Shown here: positions 43,367 to 50,611 of the stretch, piece by piece
Layout of the letters: each line of letters starts with the position of its first letter
Position numbering within the stretch: the stretch's first letter is position 1
NCBI GenBank assembly: GCA_017399065.1
Contig: JAFQEL010000042.1
Location: 42,867-106,866, forward strand
Length of the DNA: 64,000 bases
Source: Clostridia bacterium
Lineage (GTDB): Bacteria; Bacillota; Clostridia; Oscillospirales; Acutalibacteraceae
Direction of reading: 5' to 3'
Made by a program: the position numbers and the translations under genes
Notes under the pieces: model-generated
Database searches by the model: none
What the model was told of the DNA's origin: nothing
Seen by the model: only the letters and a program-made list of their open reading frames with translations

Positions 43367-44077
43367 TCAGGTTCTGACTAATTTAATTGAATTATTTTTA
43401 AGTATATTACAAAACTCATCAAACTGAGCTTCGCTTACAAATGCATCCTGCATTGTGTAGCTCATACCGTTCTGTTCCCATTTGTCCTTACCGTACTCGT
43501 GGTAGCTGAGCACCTCGAGAGCAAAGCCATCCTTTGTCATAAAGGGTATCAACGCTTCTGCAAATCCTTCGGCATCCGACTTATCGGCATTGAAGCCGTT
43601 GATAAGCGGAATACGCAGGAGAAGCTGATTGCGAAGCTCAGAAGCCGCCTTGATATTGGCTATAACGGTTTCGTTGCCTACACCCGTATATTCTTTAAGC
43701 TTTTTACTGTCATAGTGCTTGAAATCCATAATCAGAAAATCAACAAGCTCAAACAGCTCAGGCAAGCGAGGATTTGTGCCGTTTGTTTCTATTGCGGTGC
43801 TGATACCTTTTTCTTTAAGAAGCACAAGCAGCTCCTTAAGTGCATCAAACTGCAGTGTCGGCTCGCCACCCGTAAAGGTGACTCCCCCACCGTCAAAAAA
43901 CATAGGCTCAGCGGCAACGATCTGCTTTGACATATCCTCAATGGGCATACCGCCTTCTTTGGCAATCTTCATACTCTCGGGGTTTGAGCACCACGGGCAG
44001 TGAAGATTGCACCCCTGCAGGTGATAAACCAGGCGGTTACCCGGACCGTCTTGCGAATAGTTAAAGCCCTTGTGCAA
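43367..44077 (-). CDS. Glycyl radical enzyme activating enzyme (radical SAM)
   Basis: A radical SAM protein that installs the glycyl radical on the neighbouring enzyme. The [4Fe-4S] motif is CNLHCPWC (Cys23, Cys27, Cys30), followed by TFTGGEP. At about 236 residues it has no ferredoxin-like insert, like PFL activase and unlike most other activases. The start is problematic. The TTG at 44077 is 19 bases from the good AGAGGTGG site, whereas a rare ATT at 44086 is 10 bases from it and would give MNVLHKGFNYS. No ATG or GTG lies in frame. It is the first gene of the operon. Confidence 0.9.
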   Translation of the reverse strand: MHKGFNYSQDGPGNRLVYHLQGCNLHCPWCSNPESMKIAKEGGMPIEDMSKQIVAAEPMFFDGGGVTFTGGEPTLQFDALKELLVLLKEKGISTAIETNGTNPRLPELFELVDFLIMDFKHYDSKKLKEYTGVGNETVIANIKAASELRNQLLLRIPLINGFNADKSDAEGFAEALIPFMTKDGFALEVLSYHEYGKDKWEQNGMSYTMQDAFVSEAQFDEFCNILKNNSIKLVRT

Positions 44078-44109
44078 AACGTTAATATCCGTAAAACCAC
44101 CTCTTCCAC

Positions 44110-44124
44110 CTATAATTATTATAG
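44110..44124. promoter_or_regulatory. Palindrome at the start site of the radical-enzyme operon
   Basis: CTATAATTATTATAG, a 15-bp perfect palindrome (central T) lying 1 base past the -10 box and over the expected start. It is a candidate repressor operator. Confidence 0.5.
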
Positions 44125-44125
44125 T

Positions 44126-44154
44126 ATTTTAGCATAACCTAAATTATGAGTCAA
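44126..44154 (-). promoter_or_regulatory. Promoter of activase/glycyl-radical-enzyme/kinase operon
   Basis: Minus-strand TTGACT (44149-44154), 17 bases, TAAAAT (44126-44131) with extended -10 TGC. Confidence 0.8.
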
Positions 44155-44186
44155 GAAATAATAATAAATTAAGAAATATATAATAT

Positions 44187-44540
44187 TTACTTTTCTTTCG
44201 GTTTTGCTATAAACGAAGCAATCAGACCGCAGAGCAGTGCCGCAGTAATGCCTGCCGCACCCGACGTAAAAGGCCCGGTAAGTGCGCCGAGTAAACCGTC
44301 GCTTTCAACAGCCTGCTTTGTACCCTTTGCAAGCGTGTAGCCGAAGCCCGTAAGCGGCACTGTCGCACCTGCACCTGCCCACTCTGCAAGAGGCTTGTAC
44401 AGACCTACGGCACCGAGCACAACACCTGCCACAACGAACGAAACAAGAATCCTCGCAGGGGTCAGCTTTGTCATATCCATAAGCACCTGCCCTATCGCAC
44501 ATATAAGACCGCCTATAATAAAAGCTTTCAGAAAATCCAT
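44187..44540 (-). CDS. spoVAE: Stage V sporulation protein AE (SpoVAE-type)
   Basis: A 117-residue hydrophobic protein with three or four membrane helices, matching the small SpoVAE (SpoVAEb) family. SpoVA proteins form the channel that moves dipicolinic acid into spores and out at germination. Recognisable segments are GGLICAIGQVLMDMTKLTPARILV (10-33) and VPLTGFGYTLAKGTKQAVESDGLLGALTGPFTSGAAGITAA in the second half. The ribosome site AAGGAG (10 bases before ATG) lies inside the right arm of the upstream terminator hairpin. spoVAC and spoVAD are not adjacent. Confidence 0.92.
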   Translation of the reverse strand: MDFLKAFIIGGLICAIGQVLMDMTKLTPARILVSFVVAGVVLGAVGLYKPLAEWAGAGATVPLTGFGYTLAKGTKQAVESDGLLGALTGPFTSGAAGITAALLCGLIASFIAKPKEK

Positions 44541-44588
44541 AAAAAATCCGCTCCTTTTCAGCTATTTTCAGCCAGAAGGAGCGGATTT
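44540..44588 (-). terminator. Terminator of acyltransferase gene, containing the spoVAE ribosome site
   Basis: Minus-strand stem AAATCCGCTCCTT (44576-44588) / AAGGAGCGGATTT (44544-44556), then TTTT. The AAGGAG of the 3' arm is the ribosome site of spoVAE. Confidence 0.85.
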
Positions 44589-44593
44589 ATTCA

Positions 44594-45667
44594 TCACATA
44601 ATATATTTGTTCAGAACGGGTATTTTGCCGACAAGATATATAATCAGTAAGCTCACCGCAAACACACCGATGCCGAGCAACGGCACCGAAAAAACGGTAT
44701 TGAACGAAAAACAATCCACATCAAATTCATAGCTCAAATAATCAATAATTGCAGCATGAACAAGATAAACACCGAAGCTGTATTTTGAAAGGAAGGATAT
44801 AACTTTCAACGAGCCTTTGCCGAACTCTCTGCCCGAAAACAGATCCTTGAACAGTACGAACGCACTTACCGACAGCAGACCGATAAAAGGCGACTGGAAT
44901 GCATAAAGAATAAATAAATTTTCGCCGAGCTTTGCCGAGTAGTAATAAGTGCCAAGCGGTATCATAACAGCGCTTACAAGACCACCGATATAAAGCAGTG
45001 CCTTGAATTTCTTACCGGGTGAATAACGCTTGAAATAATAGCCTGCAACATAGTAAAAGGTATAGCCGAAAACAAAATCCATATTAAACTTTTCGTCGAT
45101 ATATAAGAAAACCTCGTCAATTCTGCCGTGAAGCGAATAGAGTGCGACGTTCGACAGACCGAACATAAACACACAGCTCAGGATAAGAAAATACTCCGTA
45201 AGCTTTTTATCCTGCGTGATCTTTCTCAGAATCGGAGTAATCATATAAAGACCCGCTATCATGAACATAAACCATAGGTGGAACTCACCCTTGAGAAAAT
45301 CCGTCAGGAACTCAAGCACAAACTTTTTGCCAAACGGAAGCGTACTGCGGCTGGCTCTGATTATCGCATAAAAAGCCGACCAGAAAACAAAGGCAGTAGC
45401 TATACGCAGTATTTTAACTTTATACAGCTTCTTTATTGAGTACTCGCGCTCCGGGTCAAGCAGAAAAGCGCCCGAAATCATAATAAATACAGGCACGCAG
45501 ATATGAGTTATGCCGTCGTAAATATTGCATACGTGCCAATCAAACGAGCCTATGTCCGCGCGCATACCCACACCCGAAATATGCAGAGTAACCATCATAA
45601 CCACGCTCATTATCCTGAGCAAATCAAGATACACAAGGCGTCCTCCGCTTGTTTTTTTCTCAGCCAT
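44594..45667 (-). CDS. Acyltransferase 3 family membrane protein
   Basis: A 357-residue integral membrane acyltransferase with about ten helices, the family that O-acetylates surface sugars and peptidoglycan (OatA, WecH and others). The start R-LVYLDLLRIMSVVMMVTLHISG carries the conserved LDLLR and the catalytic-type His in the first helix; ISGAFLLDPEREYSI and FGVYLVHAAIIDYL are also typical. There is no SGNH domain. The promoter has an 8+8 bp inverted repeat across its -10 box, so expression is probably controlled by a repressor. Confidence 0.92.
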   Translation of the reverse strand: MAEKKTSGGRLVYLDLLRIMSVVMMVTLHISGVGMRADIGSFDWHVCNIYDGITHICVPVFIMISGAFLLDPEREYSIKKLYKVKILRIATAFVFWSAFYAIIRASRSTLPFGKKFVLEFLTDFLKGEFHLWFMFMIAGLYMITPILRKITQDKKLTEYFLILSCVFMFGLSNVALYSLHGRIDEVFLYIDEKFNMDFVFGYTFYYVAGYYFKRYSPGKKFKALLYIGGLVSAVMIPLGTYYYSAKLGENLFILYAFQSPFIGLLSVSAFVLFKDLFSGREFGKGSLKVISFLSKYSFGVYLVHAAIIDYLSYEFDVDCFSFNTVFSVPLLGIGVFAVSLLIIYLVGKIPVLNKYIM

Positions 45668-45688
45668 AACACCCTCCCGAGAATAAAA

Positions 45689-45712
45689 GGTATATGAATT
45701 TTAACATATACC
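45689..45712. promoter_or_regulatory. Inverted repeat over the acyltransferase -10 box
   Basis: GGTATATG (45689-45696) and CATATACC (45705-45712) flank the -10 element exactly. A bound protein would block the polymerase. Confidence 0.58.
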
Positions 45713-45727
45713 AAATAATGCCGTCAA
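45698..45727 (-). promoter_or_regulatory. Promoter of acyltransferase gene
   Basis: Minus-strand TTGACG (45722-45727), 18 bases, TAAAAT (45698-45703). Confidence 0.72.
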
Positions 45728-45732
45728 GCAAA

Positions 45733-45773
45733 TATAAAAAAGCTCCTTTCGTCAAAATAGCGAAAGGAGCTTT
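45733..45773 (-). terminator. Terminator of the beta-helix/CAT/EamA operon
   Basis: Perfect 13-bp stem AAAGCTCCTTTCG / CGAAAGGAGCTTT with a 9-base loop, followed on the minus strand by TTTATATTT. The 45774-45846 stretch before the EamA stop shows nothing else. Confidence 0.88.
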
Positions 45774-45846
45774 AAACACACCGTAACTGACCTATAAATT
45801 GGAATTTGACGCTCCGCCAAACTGAAAGTTTATGTACTGTGCATGA

Positions 45847-46260
45847 TTACATAACCATTATTAATGTTCCTATTCCAATCAGAATACATCCTACCAATGA
45901 CTTGATTGTAAACTCTTCGTGCAAAAATACAAACGCCAACACTAAGGTAATTACTACACTTAATTTATCTATCGGTACAACTTTTGATGCATCACCAATC
46001 TGCAATGCTTTGTAGTAACACAGCCATGATGCACCTGTTGCCAATCCTGACAAAATCAAGAATATCCAGCTCTTTCTGCTAATTTCTGTTATACCGTTTT
46101 GTGCATTCGTGAGGAATACCATTCCCCATGACATAGCAACTACAACAACAGTTCTTATAGCTGTTGCAAGATTCGAGTTGACCCCTTCTATACCGACCTT
46201 GGCCAGTATAGAAGTAAGTGCTGCAAAAATTGCAGACAGTAATGCGAATACAAACCACAT
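45847..46260 (-). CDS. Single-repeat EamA family transporter
   Basis: A 137-residue membrane protein with five hydrophobic segments, equal to one EamA repeat. Such half-size proteins normally work as dimers and export small compounds. WFVFALLSAIFAALTSILAKVGIEGVNSNLATAIRT and PIDKLSVVITLVLAFVFLHEEFT are standard for this subgroup. It follows the CAT-like gene by 34 bases, which contain the shared AAATAAGAATTTG hairpin and a GGAGG site. Codons here are more A/T-rich than in neighbouring operons, which suggests transfer. Confidence 0.9.
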   Translation of the reverse strand: MWFVFALLSAIFAALTSILAKVGIEGVNSNLATAIRTVVVVAMSWGMVFLTNAQNGITEISRKSWIFLILSGLATGASWLCYYKALQIGDASKVVPIDKLSVVITLVLAFVFLHEEFTIKSLVGCILIGIGTLIMVM

Positions 46261-46274
46261 ACAATGTTACCTCC

Positions 46275-46290
46275 ACAAATTCTTATTTGT
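46275..46290 (-). repeat. Shared leader hairpin before EamA gene
   Basis: ACAAAT-AAGA-ATTTGT on the minus strand, immediately before the GGAGG site. The same core occurs at 46949-46962, 48882-48894 and 49021-49033. Confidence 0.7.
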
Positions 46291-46294
46291 CACA

Positions 46295-46936
46295 TCACTT
46301 AAGCTCTGCAATTTTTTCTTCAAGCTTCTGAACGAACTGACCGACAAAATATCCGTCAATAAAACGATGGTTCACATCAAGTGTCATATTGATGATATAT
46401 TTACCATTTTGCTCGGTGTATTTTCCCCAAACGAGAATGGGTGCGGTATCGTCTTTGAGCTTCGGATCTGTGTAGTCACGCTCATTTGAACACATTGTGA
46501 TATCAGCCCAAGGAATACAGGAAAATACAATCTGCGACTCTCTCAAGCCACCAAGAGAATGTACTGACAAAGGATTGTTTTCACTTTCCTTACGGGCGTT
46601 AGTTGCAAATTCTATAATATTACCGTCACAAGGAAGTGACACCATATGAAAGCTTGTTGCACCTTTTTTCAAATCCGTAAAGCAAGGCACACGGCGGTCA
46701 ATCTTATAAACCTTGTTATCCTCAGTTTCAAGTAAAAACTCATCAATTTCATTAATCGACTGTGTACAAAGATATATAAGCGAGTAATAGAAAGATATTT
46801 TGTTCTCTCTTGTAAACTCAAGAAGCTTTGTTATATCAATATTAAATGCAACGCAATAATGGGGTGTTGCAATATCAGAATAAAATTCAAAGTGTTCTTT
46901 TCTGTCCCAAGTGTTTATATCAATTTCTTTTCTCAT
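46295..46936 (-). CDS. CatA-like O-acetyltransferase (chloramphenicol acetyltransferase family)
   Basis: A 213-residue cytosolic acetyl-CoA-dependent acetyltransferase. The catalytic motif is NHRFIDG near the C-terminus; classical CATs have HHxxxDG, and the catalytic His and the Asp four residues on are both kept here. WDRKEHFEFY, ISFYYSLIYL and IPWADITMCS are also family features. Whether it modifies chloramphenicol or another hydroxyl compound cannot be told. The start is the ATG at 46936 behind GAGGTG; the frame extends to 46993 without a ribosome site. Confidence 0.88.
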   Translation of the reverse strand: MRKEIDINTWDRKEHFEFYSDIATPHYCVAFNIDITKLLEFTRENKISFYYSLIYLCTQSINEIDEFLLETEDNKVYKIDRRVPCFTDLKKGATSFHMVSLPCDGNIIEFATNARKESENNPLSVHSLGGLRESQIVFSCIPWADITMCSNERDYTDPKLKDDTAPILVWGKYTEQNGKYIINMTLDVNHRFIDGYFVGQFVQKLEEKIAELK

Positions 46937-46948
46937 AAAGCACCTCTG

Positions 46949-46962
46949 CAAATTCTTATTTG
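46949..46962 (-). repeat. Shared leader hairpin before CAT-like gene
   Basis: CAAAT-AAGA-ATTTG on the minus strand, directly before CAGAGG. It matches the element before the EamA gene. Confidence 0.7.
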
Positions 46963-47008
46963 TCTGACTGTCCGACAAATTGGATTTTTTCAAATTGTTG
47001 CTGTTAAT

Positions 47009-48868
47009 TCAAAGCTGAGAATTAATCTCAGCCCAGACACGGATGCTGTCTGATTTTGCAATTTCTTTGTTTTGCATAAATCCGCTGTTAACAAAAATAT
47101 TATCCGTGTACTTTACGTTTGAACAGTATTCTCCGAACCAAAGACTGCCTTGAACGGAAGAGTTGTCAAAGAAATCACCCGTATCGACTGTGTTTTCCGA
47201 AAGAACAAGTCTGTTAATGTTGTTTATTCTCATAAGTGTTGACGGTATATCTTTGAAACTGTTTGAACTGATTTCTATATTTGTGAAAACGGCAGTTTCG
47301 GCAGACTTACCTGCAATGTTAGTGCCGATTTCGATTACAGAACCCCAGTCGCTGTAGTTACACTTCTCAAAGGTGTTGTTACGGATAATAAGGTTATCAA
47401 CGCCCGTGCCTTCTTGCCAGAGTGTGGGTTCAATATCCATAACAACCTTTATCGCCTGAGCCATTGTTTTATAGAATCGGTTGTTTTCGCAAAGTCCGTT
47501 TGAGGACTGAAGAAGCAGACCTCTTGCTCTGTTTTCATGGAAATAATTGTTTCTGATAACGTAGTTACCGCTGTTGCATTCCGTATTATATGCGGTCCAG
47601 CCCACCGATAAAGTTTCGAGCAGACCTTCAACAACAACCTCTTTTGTTATCCAGTCAAGATTTTTGACAGAAACAACCTTTGCAGTTAAATCAGTATTCT
47701 CAAATTTATCATTCTTAAAGCCGAGAGTATCGCCCGCTTCAAGCCTCATTGCAGAAGCAATAAGAGTAAGTGTGTTACCGTTAACCGCAGAAACATAGCC
47801 GAGACCGTCATGAACGTTAATGCAATCATCACCCATACCGCTTATGTCACAATCCGAAATGTTGAAGCAACCGTTTGTGTTGACAATATGAATCGCATCG
47901 GCAGTCAGGGACACACAACGTTTATCTTTGTGTTCGGGATTTACTCCGATAAAACTGTTGATAATCTGAAAATGCGAGCTGTTGCCCTCGCAGATATAAG
48001 CCATACCCGGACTTCCGTAAATACTGACGTTATCAAAGGTTATGTTTTTACTGTAATCGCGGAGATTGAAAACCGTTCCGTTATAGACATAGTGCCTGAG
48101 TATGTATGTTTCTCCGTCTTCAAAACCGTTCATGCAACCGTTGTGAGTAACACGCAAGGTGTTATCGGAAATCTTCTGAAAGGATTTTATATTCGTTTCG
48201 TCCTGATAAAGATAAACCTCTTTTGACGAATATTTTGCACCGAAAGTATAAGTTTCGGGGTCGCATTGAGTAATCGCCATCAATCGGCAGTTTTCATCAC
48301 AGTATTCCGCATCCTTGAAAACAAGGTCAAGAGTATAGGTATCGGTGTTACTGTTTTGAACGATAACAACGGAAGCGAGCGGACTTTTTTTCCAGTTCCA
48401 ATCAATATTGAGGTTGCGTATTTCAACGCAGTCGCTGTTTCTGATAAAAAATCTGTAGTCGGTTGAAGAGAAAACAAAGGTTGCATCGTTGCCTTCAATC
48501 AGCAAATCGGTGCAGTTGTTTGCATCAAGACCGTTAATGCTCTCAAAATAATACGTACCTTTATCAATAACAAGCTTGGTCTGCGGATTTAAAGCACAGT
48601 AATTGAGCGCACTCTGAAAAGCGGCAAAATTATCTTCGTTTTCTTCAGAAAGTCCGAAATCAGCGGCATTGACCTCGTTCAATTTATCAGCTTTGGGTCG
48701 CTGAATATAAAATTTTGTTCCGTTAGCACCGTTTATTTCGTCTGCCGTTCTGTTTTCACTTAAATTGACGAGTTCTTCAACAAGCACATCTGATTCTGCG
48801 GGTAGTGTTGTCGATGAAATAAATAACAACAATATTGAAGCAATAAAAGAAACTATTTTCAGAAGCAT
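47009..48868 (-). CDS. Secreted right-handed parallel beta-helix protein, GH110-like
   Basis: A 619-residue protein with a signal peptide (1-23, LLKIVSFIASILLLFISS) and many parallel beta-helix repeats over about 90-600 (runs such as NLIIRNNTFEKCNY and RNLNIDWNW). The core motif NISDCDISGMGDDCINVHDG has the DxD/GDD arrangement used by GH110 alpha-galactosidases and pectinase-type enzymes. With TADAIHI just before it, GH110 (cleaving alpha-1,3-galactose of blood group B glycans) is the best guess. No sortase or anchor signal is visible at the C-terminus. It is the first gene of an operon with the CAT-like and EamA genes. Confidence 0.75.
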   Translation of the reverse strand: MLLKIVSFIASILLLFISSTTLPAESDVLVEELVNLSENRTADEINGANGTKFYIQRPKADKLNEVNAADFGLSEENEDNFAAFQSALNYCALNPQTKLVIDKGTYYFESINGLDANNCTDLLIEGNDATFVFSSTDYRFFIRNSDCVEIRNLNIDWNWKKSPLASVVIVQNSNTDTYTLDLVFKDAEYCDENCRLMAITQCDPETYTFGAKYSSKEVYLYQDETNIKSFQKISDNTLRVTHNGCMNGFEDGETYILRHYVYNGTVFNLRDYSKNITFDNVSIYGSPGMAYICEGNSSHFQIINSFIGVNPEHKDKRCVSLTADAIHIVNTNGCFNISDCDISGMGDDCINVHDGLGYVSAVNGNTLTLIASAMRLEAGDTLGFKNDKFENTDLTAKVVSVKNLDWITKEVVVEGLLETLSVGWTAYNTECNSGNYVIRNNYFHENRARGLLLQSSNGLCENNRFYKTMAQAIKVVMDIEPTLWQEGTGVDNLIIRNNTFEKCNYSDWGSVIEIGTNIAGKSAETAVFTNIEISSNSFKDIPSTLMRINNINRLVLSENTVDTGDFFDNSSVQGSLWFGEYCSNVKYTDNIFVNSGFMQNKEIAKSDSIRVWAEINSQL

Positions 48869-48881
48869 CGAATCTTCCTTT

Positions 48882-48894
48882 CAAATTCTTATTT
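48882..48894 (-). repeat. Shared leader element before beta-helix gene
   Basis: AAATAAGAATTTG on the minus strand, followed by AAAGGAAG and the ATG. Third copy of the leader motif. Confidence 0.65.
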
Positions 48895-49090
48895 ATGAAA
48901 ATGATTATATCACATAAAAAAACCAATTACAATCGGACGAATACAGATTTGTAACCTGAAATCAATGAGAAACATTGTACACCGTCAAGCCGACAGTCTA
49001 AAAACAAATACTTTCACCTTGAAATTCTTATTTTTTGTGATAATTTCAACATATATAAAGCTGAAATTGAGGTTCAAATCGTCACCTGTG
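48895..49090. other. Intergenic region between the beta-helix gene and azlC
   Basis: No gene is visible. A fourth copy of the AAATAAGAATTT motif lies at 49021-49033 on the minus strand, followed by AAGGTGA but by no convincing reading frame. I could not find a strong minus-strand promoter for the beta-helix gene. Confidence 0.4.
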
Positions 49091-49093
49091 TTA

Positions 49094-49122
49094 TTGTTTT
49101 GAATATGCGTATATGCTATACT
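49094..49122 (+). promoter_or_regulatory. Promoter of azlCD
   Basis: TTGTTT (49094-49099), 17 bases, TATACT (49117-49122) with extended -10 TG. Confidence 0.7.
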
Positions 49123-49153
49123 GTTGGGCAGCGACTAAAGAAAGGTCAACATT

Positions 49154-49855
49154 ATGCAAAAGGAATTTAAAAAAGGATTTTCAGACGGTATACCTATCGG
49201 ATTAGGATATTTTTCGGTCTCTTTCGGTTTTGGCATTTTAGCTATGAGTTCCCGTATTTCTGCTTTTTTTGCCTGGCTTATTTCCGCAACAAACCTTACC
49301 TCTGCAGGTCAGGTAGCAGGCGTTGAAATAATAGCTGCATCAGGTACGCTGGTAGAAATGGTTCTTACACAGCTTGTAATAAACCTGAGATACTCGTTAA
49401 TGGGTTTTTCATTGACTCAGAAGCTTGACAGCAGCTTCACCACACCTAAAAGGCTTCTGTTAGCCTTCGGCATTACCGACGAAATTTATGCCGTAGCAAT
49501 ATCGCAGAAGGGTAAGATTACCGCATCATATATGGCGGGACTGATAGTTATACCTTTTATCGGCTGGACCTCAGGCACGGTTGCAGGTGCACTGACCAAT
49601 CAGCTGCTGCCCGAAATAATAGCAAACAATATGGGAATTCTGCTTTACGGTATGTTTATTGCCATATTCATACCTGCCGCAAAAAAGAGTAAAGCCGTTC
49701 TTTTTGCCGTTATCATTTCTGCAGCTGTGAGTGTATTGCTCAAATACTTTTTCCCCTTTATAAGCAGTGGATTTTCAGTAATTATAAGTGCAGTCGTTGC
49801 CGCTGTCATCTGTGCAGCTTTATTCCCCGTTAAAGAGGAGGAAGAAGAATTATGA
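49154..49855 (+). CDS. azlC: AzlC family branched-chain amino acid exporter subunit
   Basis: The large subunit of a two-part exporter for branched-chain amino acids and analogues, 233 residues with about seven helices. It shows GIPIGLGYFSVSFGFGILA (14-32), NLRYSLMGFSL (RxxLMG) and FGITDEIYAVA, all AzlC signatures. azlD overlaps its end by 4 bases. The ATG follows GAAAGGT. There is no adjacent regulator (AzlB) in the window. Confidence 0.94.
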   Translation: MQKEFKKGFSDGIPIGLGYFSVSFGFGILAMSSRISAFFAWLISATNLTSAGQVAGVEIIAASGTLVEMVLTQLVINLRYSLMGFSLTQKLDSSFTTPKRLLLAFGITDEIYAVAISQKGKITASYMAGLIVIPFIGWTSGTVAGALTNQLLPEIIANNMGILLYGMFIAIFIPAAKKSKAVLFAVIISAAVSVLLKYFFPFISSGFSVIISAVVAAVICAALFPVKEEEEEL

Positions 49856-50151
49856 GCATAATAATTTACATAGCCGTAATGGCAGGCGTAACATACCTCA
49901 TCAGAATGATACCATTTGCGGCATTCCGAAAACAAATCAAGTCCCGGTTTGTCAAAAGCATCCTCTATTATTTACCTTATGCCGTACTTGCGGCAATGAC
50001 AGTTCCTGCTATTTTTTATTCAACAGGAAATATTAAAAGCGCAGTCGTCGGTACAGTCGTTGCAGTAGTTATAGCTTTTTTTGAAAAGCCGCTGATAATT
50101 GTCGCCTTGGCAGCTGCAGCTTCGGGGCTTATCGCAGATTTGATAATATGA
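49852..50151 (+). CDS. azlD: AzlD family branched-chain amino acid exporter subunit
   Basis: The small partner of AzlC, 99 residues with three to four membrane helices. YLIRMIPFAAF near the N-terminus is the conserved AzlD motif. The ATGA overlap with azlC indicates coupled translation at fixed stoichiometry. Confidence 0.93.
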   Translation: MSIIIYIAVMAGVTYLIRMIPFAAFRKQIKSRFVKSILYYLPYAVLAAMTVPAIFYSTGNIKSAVVGTVVAVVIAFFEKPLIIVALAAAASGLIADLII

Positions 50152-50215
50152 GTAAACCGACCATTCAATAATATAGATTTGTGATATTAAATAAATGTAT
50201 AACAAATGTATAACG

Positions 50216-50256
50216 TTAAAAGGAGCGTTACGGCATATACCGTAACGCTCCTTAAC
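50216..50256. terminator. Bidirectional terminator between azlD and acpP
   Basis: Perfect 13-bp stem AGGAGCGTTACGG / CCGTAACGCTCCT with loop CATATA, extended by TTAA/TTAA. It lies between converging genes; no long T-tract is present. Confidence 0.8.
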
Positions 50257-50266
50257 GCATATAAAA

Positions 50267-50491
50267 TTACATTTCTTCGATGAATCTGACGATGTCGCCG
50301 ACTGTCTCGAACTTCTCAAGTGCATTGTCGGGAACTTCGACTTCGAACTCGTCCTCAAGGCTGATTGCAAGATCAACAAGGTCAAGGCTGTCTGCACCAA
50401 GGTCATCCTTAATATTGGTCTCCATGGTGACATCACTCTCCTCAAGCTCAAGCTGCTTGCAGATGATTTCACGTACCTGCTCGAAAGGCAT
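50267..50491 (-). CDS. acpP: Acyl carrier protein
   Basis: A 74-residue acidic four-helix protein that carries fatty-acyl intermediates. The phosphopantetheine site is Ser35 in the conserved GADSLDLVDL. It is transcribed alone from a strong promoter, outside any fatty-acid gene cluster in the window. A role in another acyl pathway is possible, but the sequence is that of a standard AcpP. Confidence 0.96.
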   Translation of the reverse strand: MPFEQVREIICKQLELEESDVTMETNIKDDLGADSLDLVDLAISLEDEFEVEVPDNALEKFETVGDIVRFIEEM

Positions 50492-50555
50492 AATAATTCT
50501 CCTCCTTACTTTGATTAACTATGAATAACTTATTAACAAAATTGATTGCGTACTT

Positions 50556-50584
50556 ATCTTATAGGGTATAGCACGGTTTGTCAA
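50556..50584 (-). promoter_or_regulatory. Promoter of acpP
   Basis: Minus-strand TTGACA (50579-50584), 17 bases, TAAGAT (50556-50561). Confidence 0.8.
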
Positions 50585-50611
50585 GTGTTTTGCGTAAAAT
50601 TTATTTTAAAA

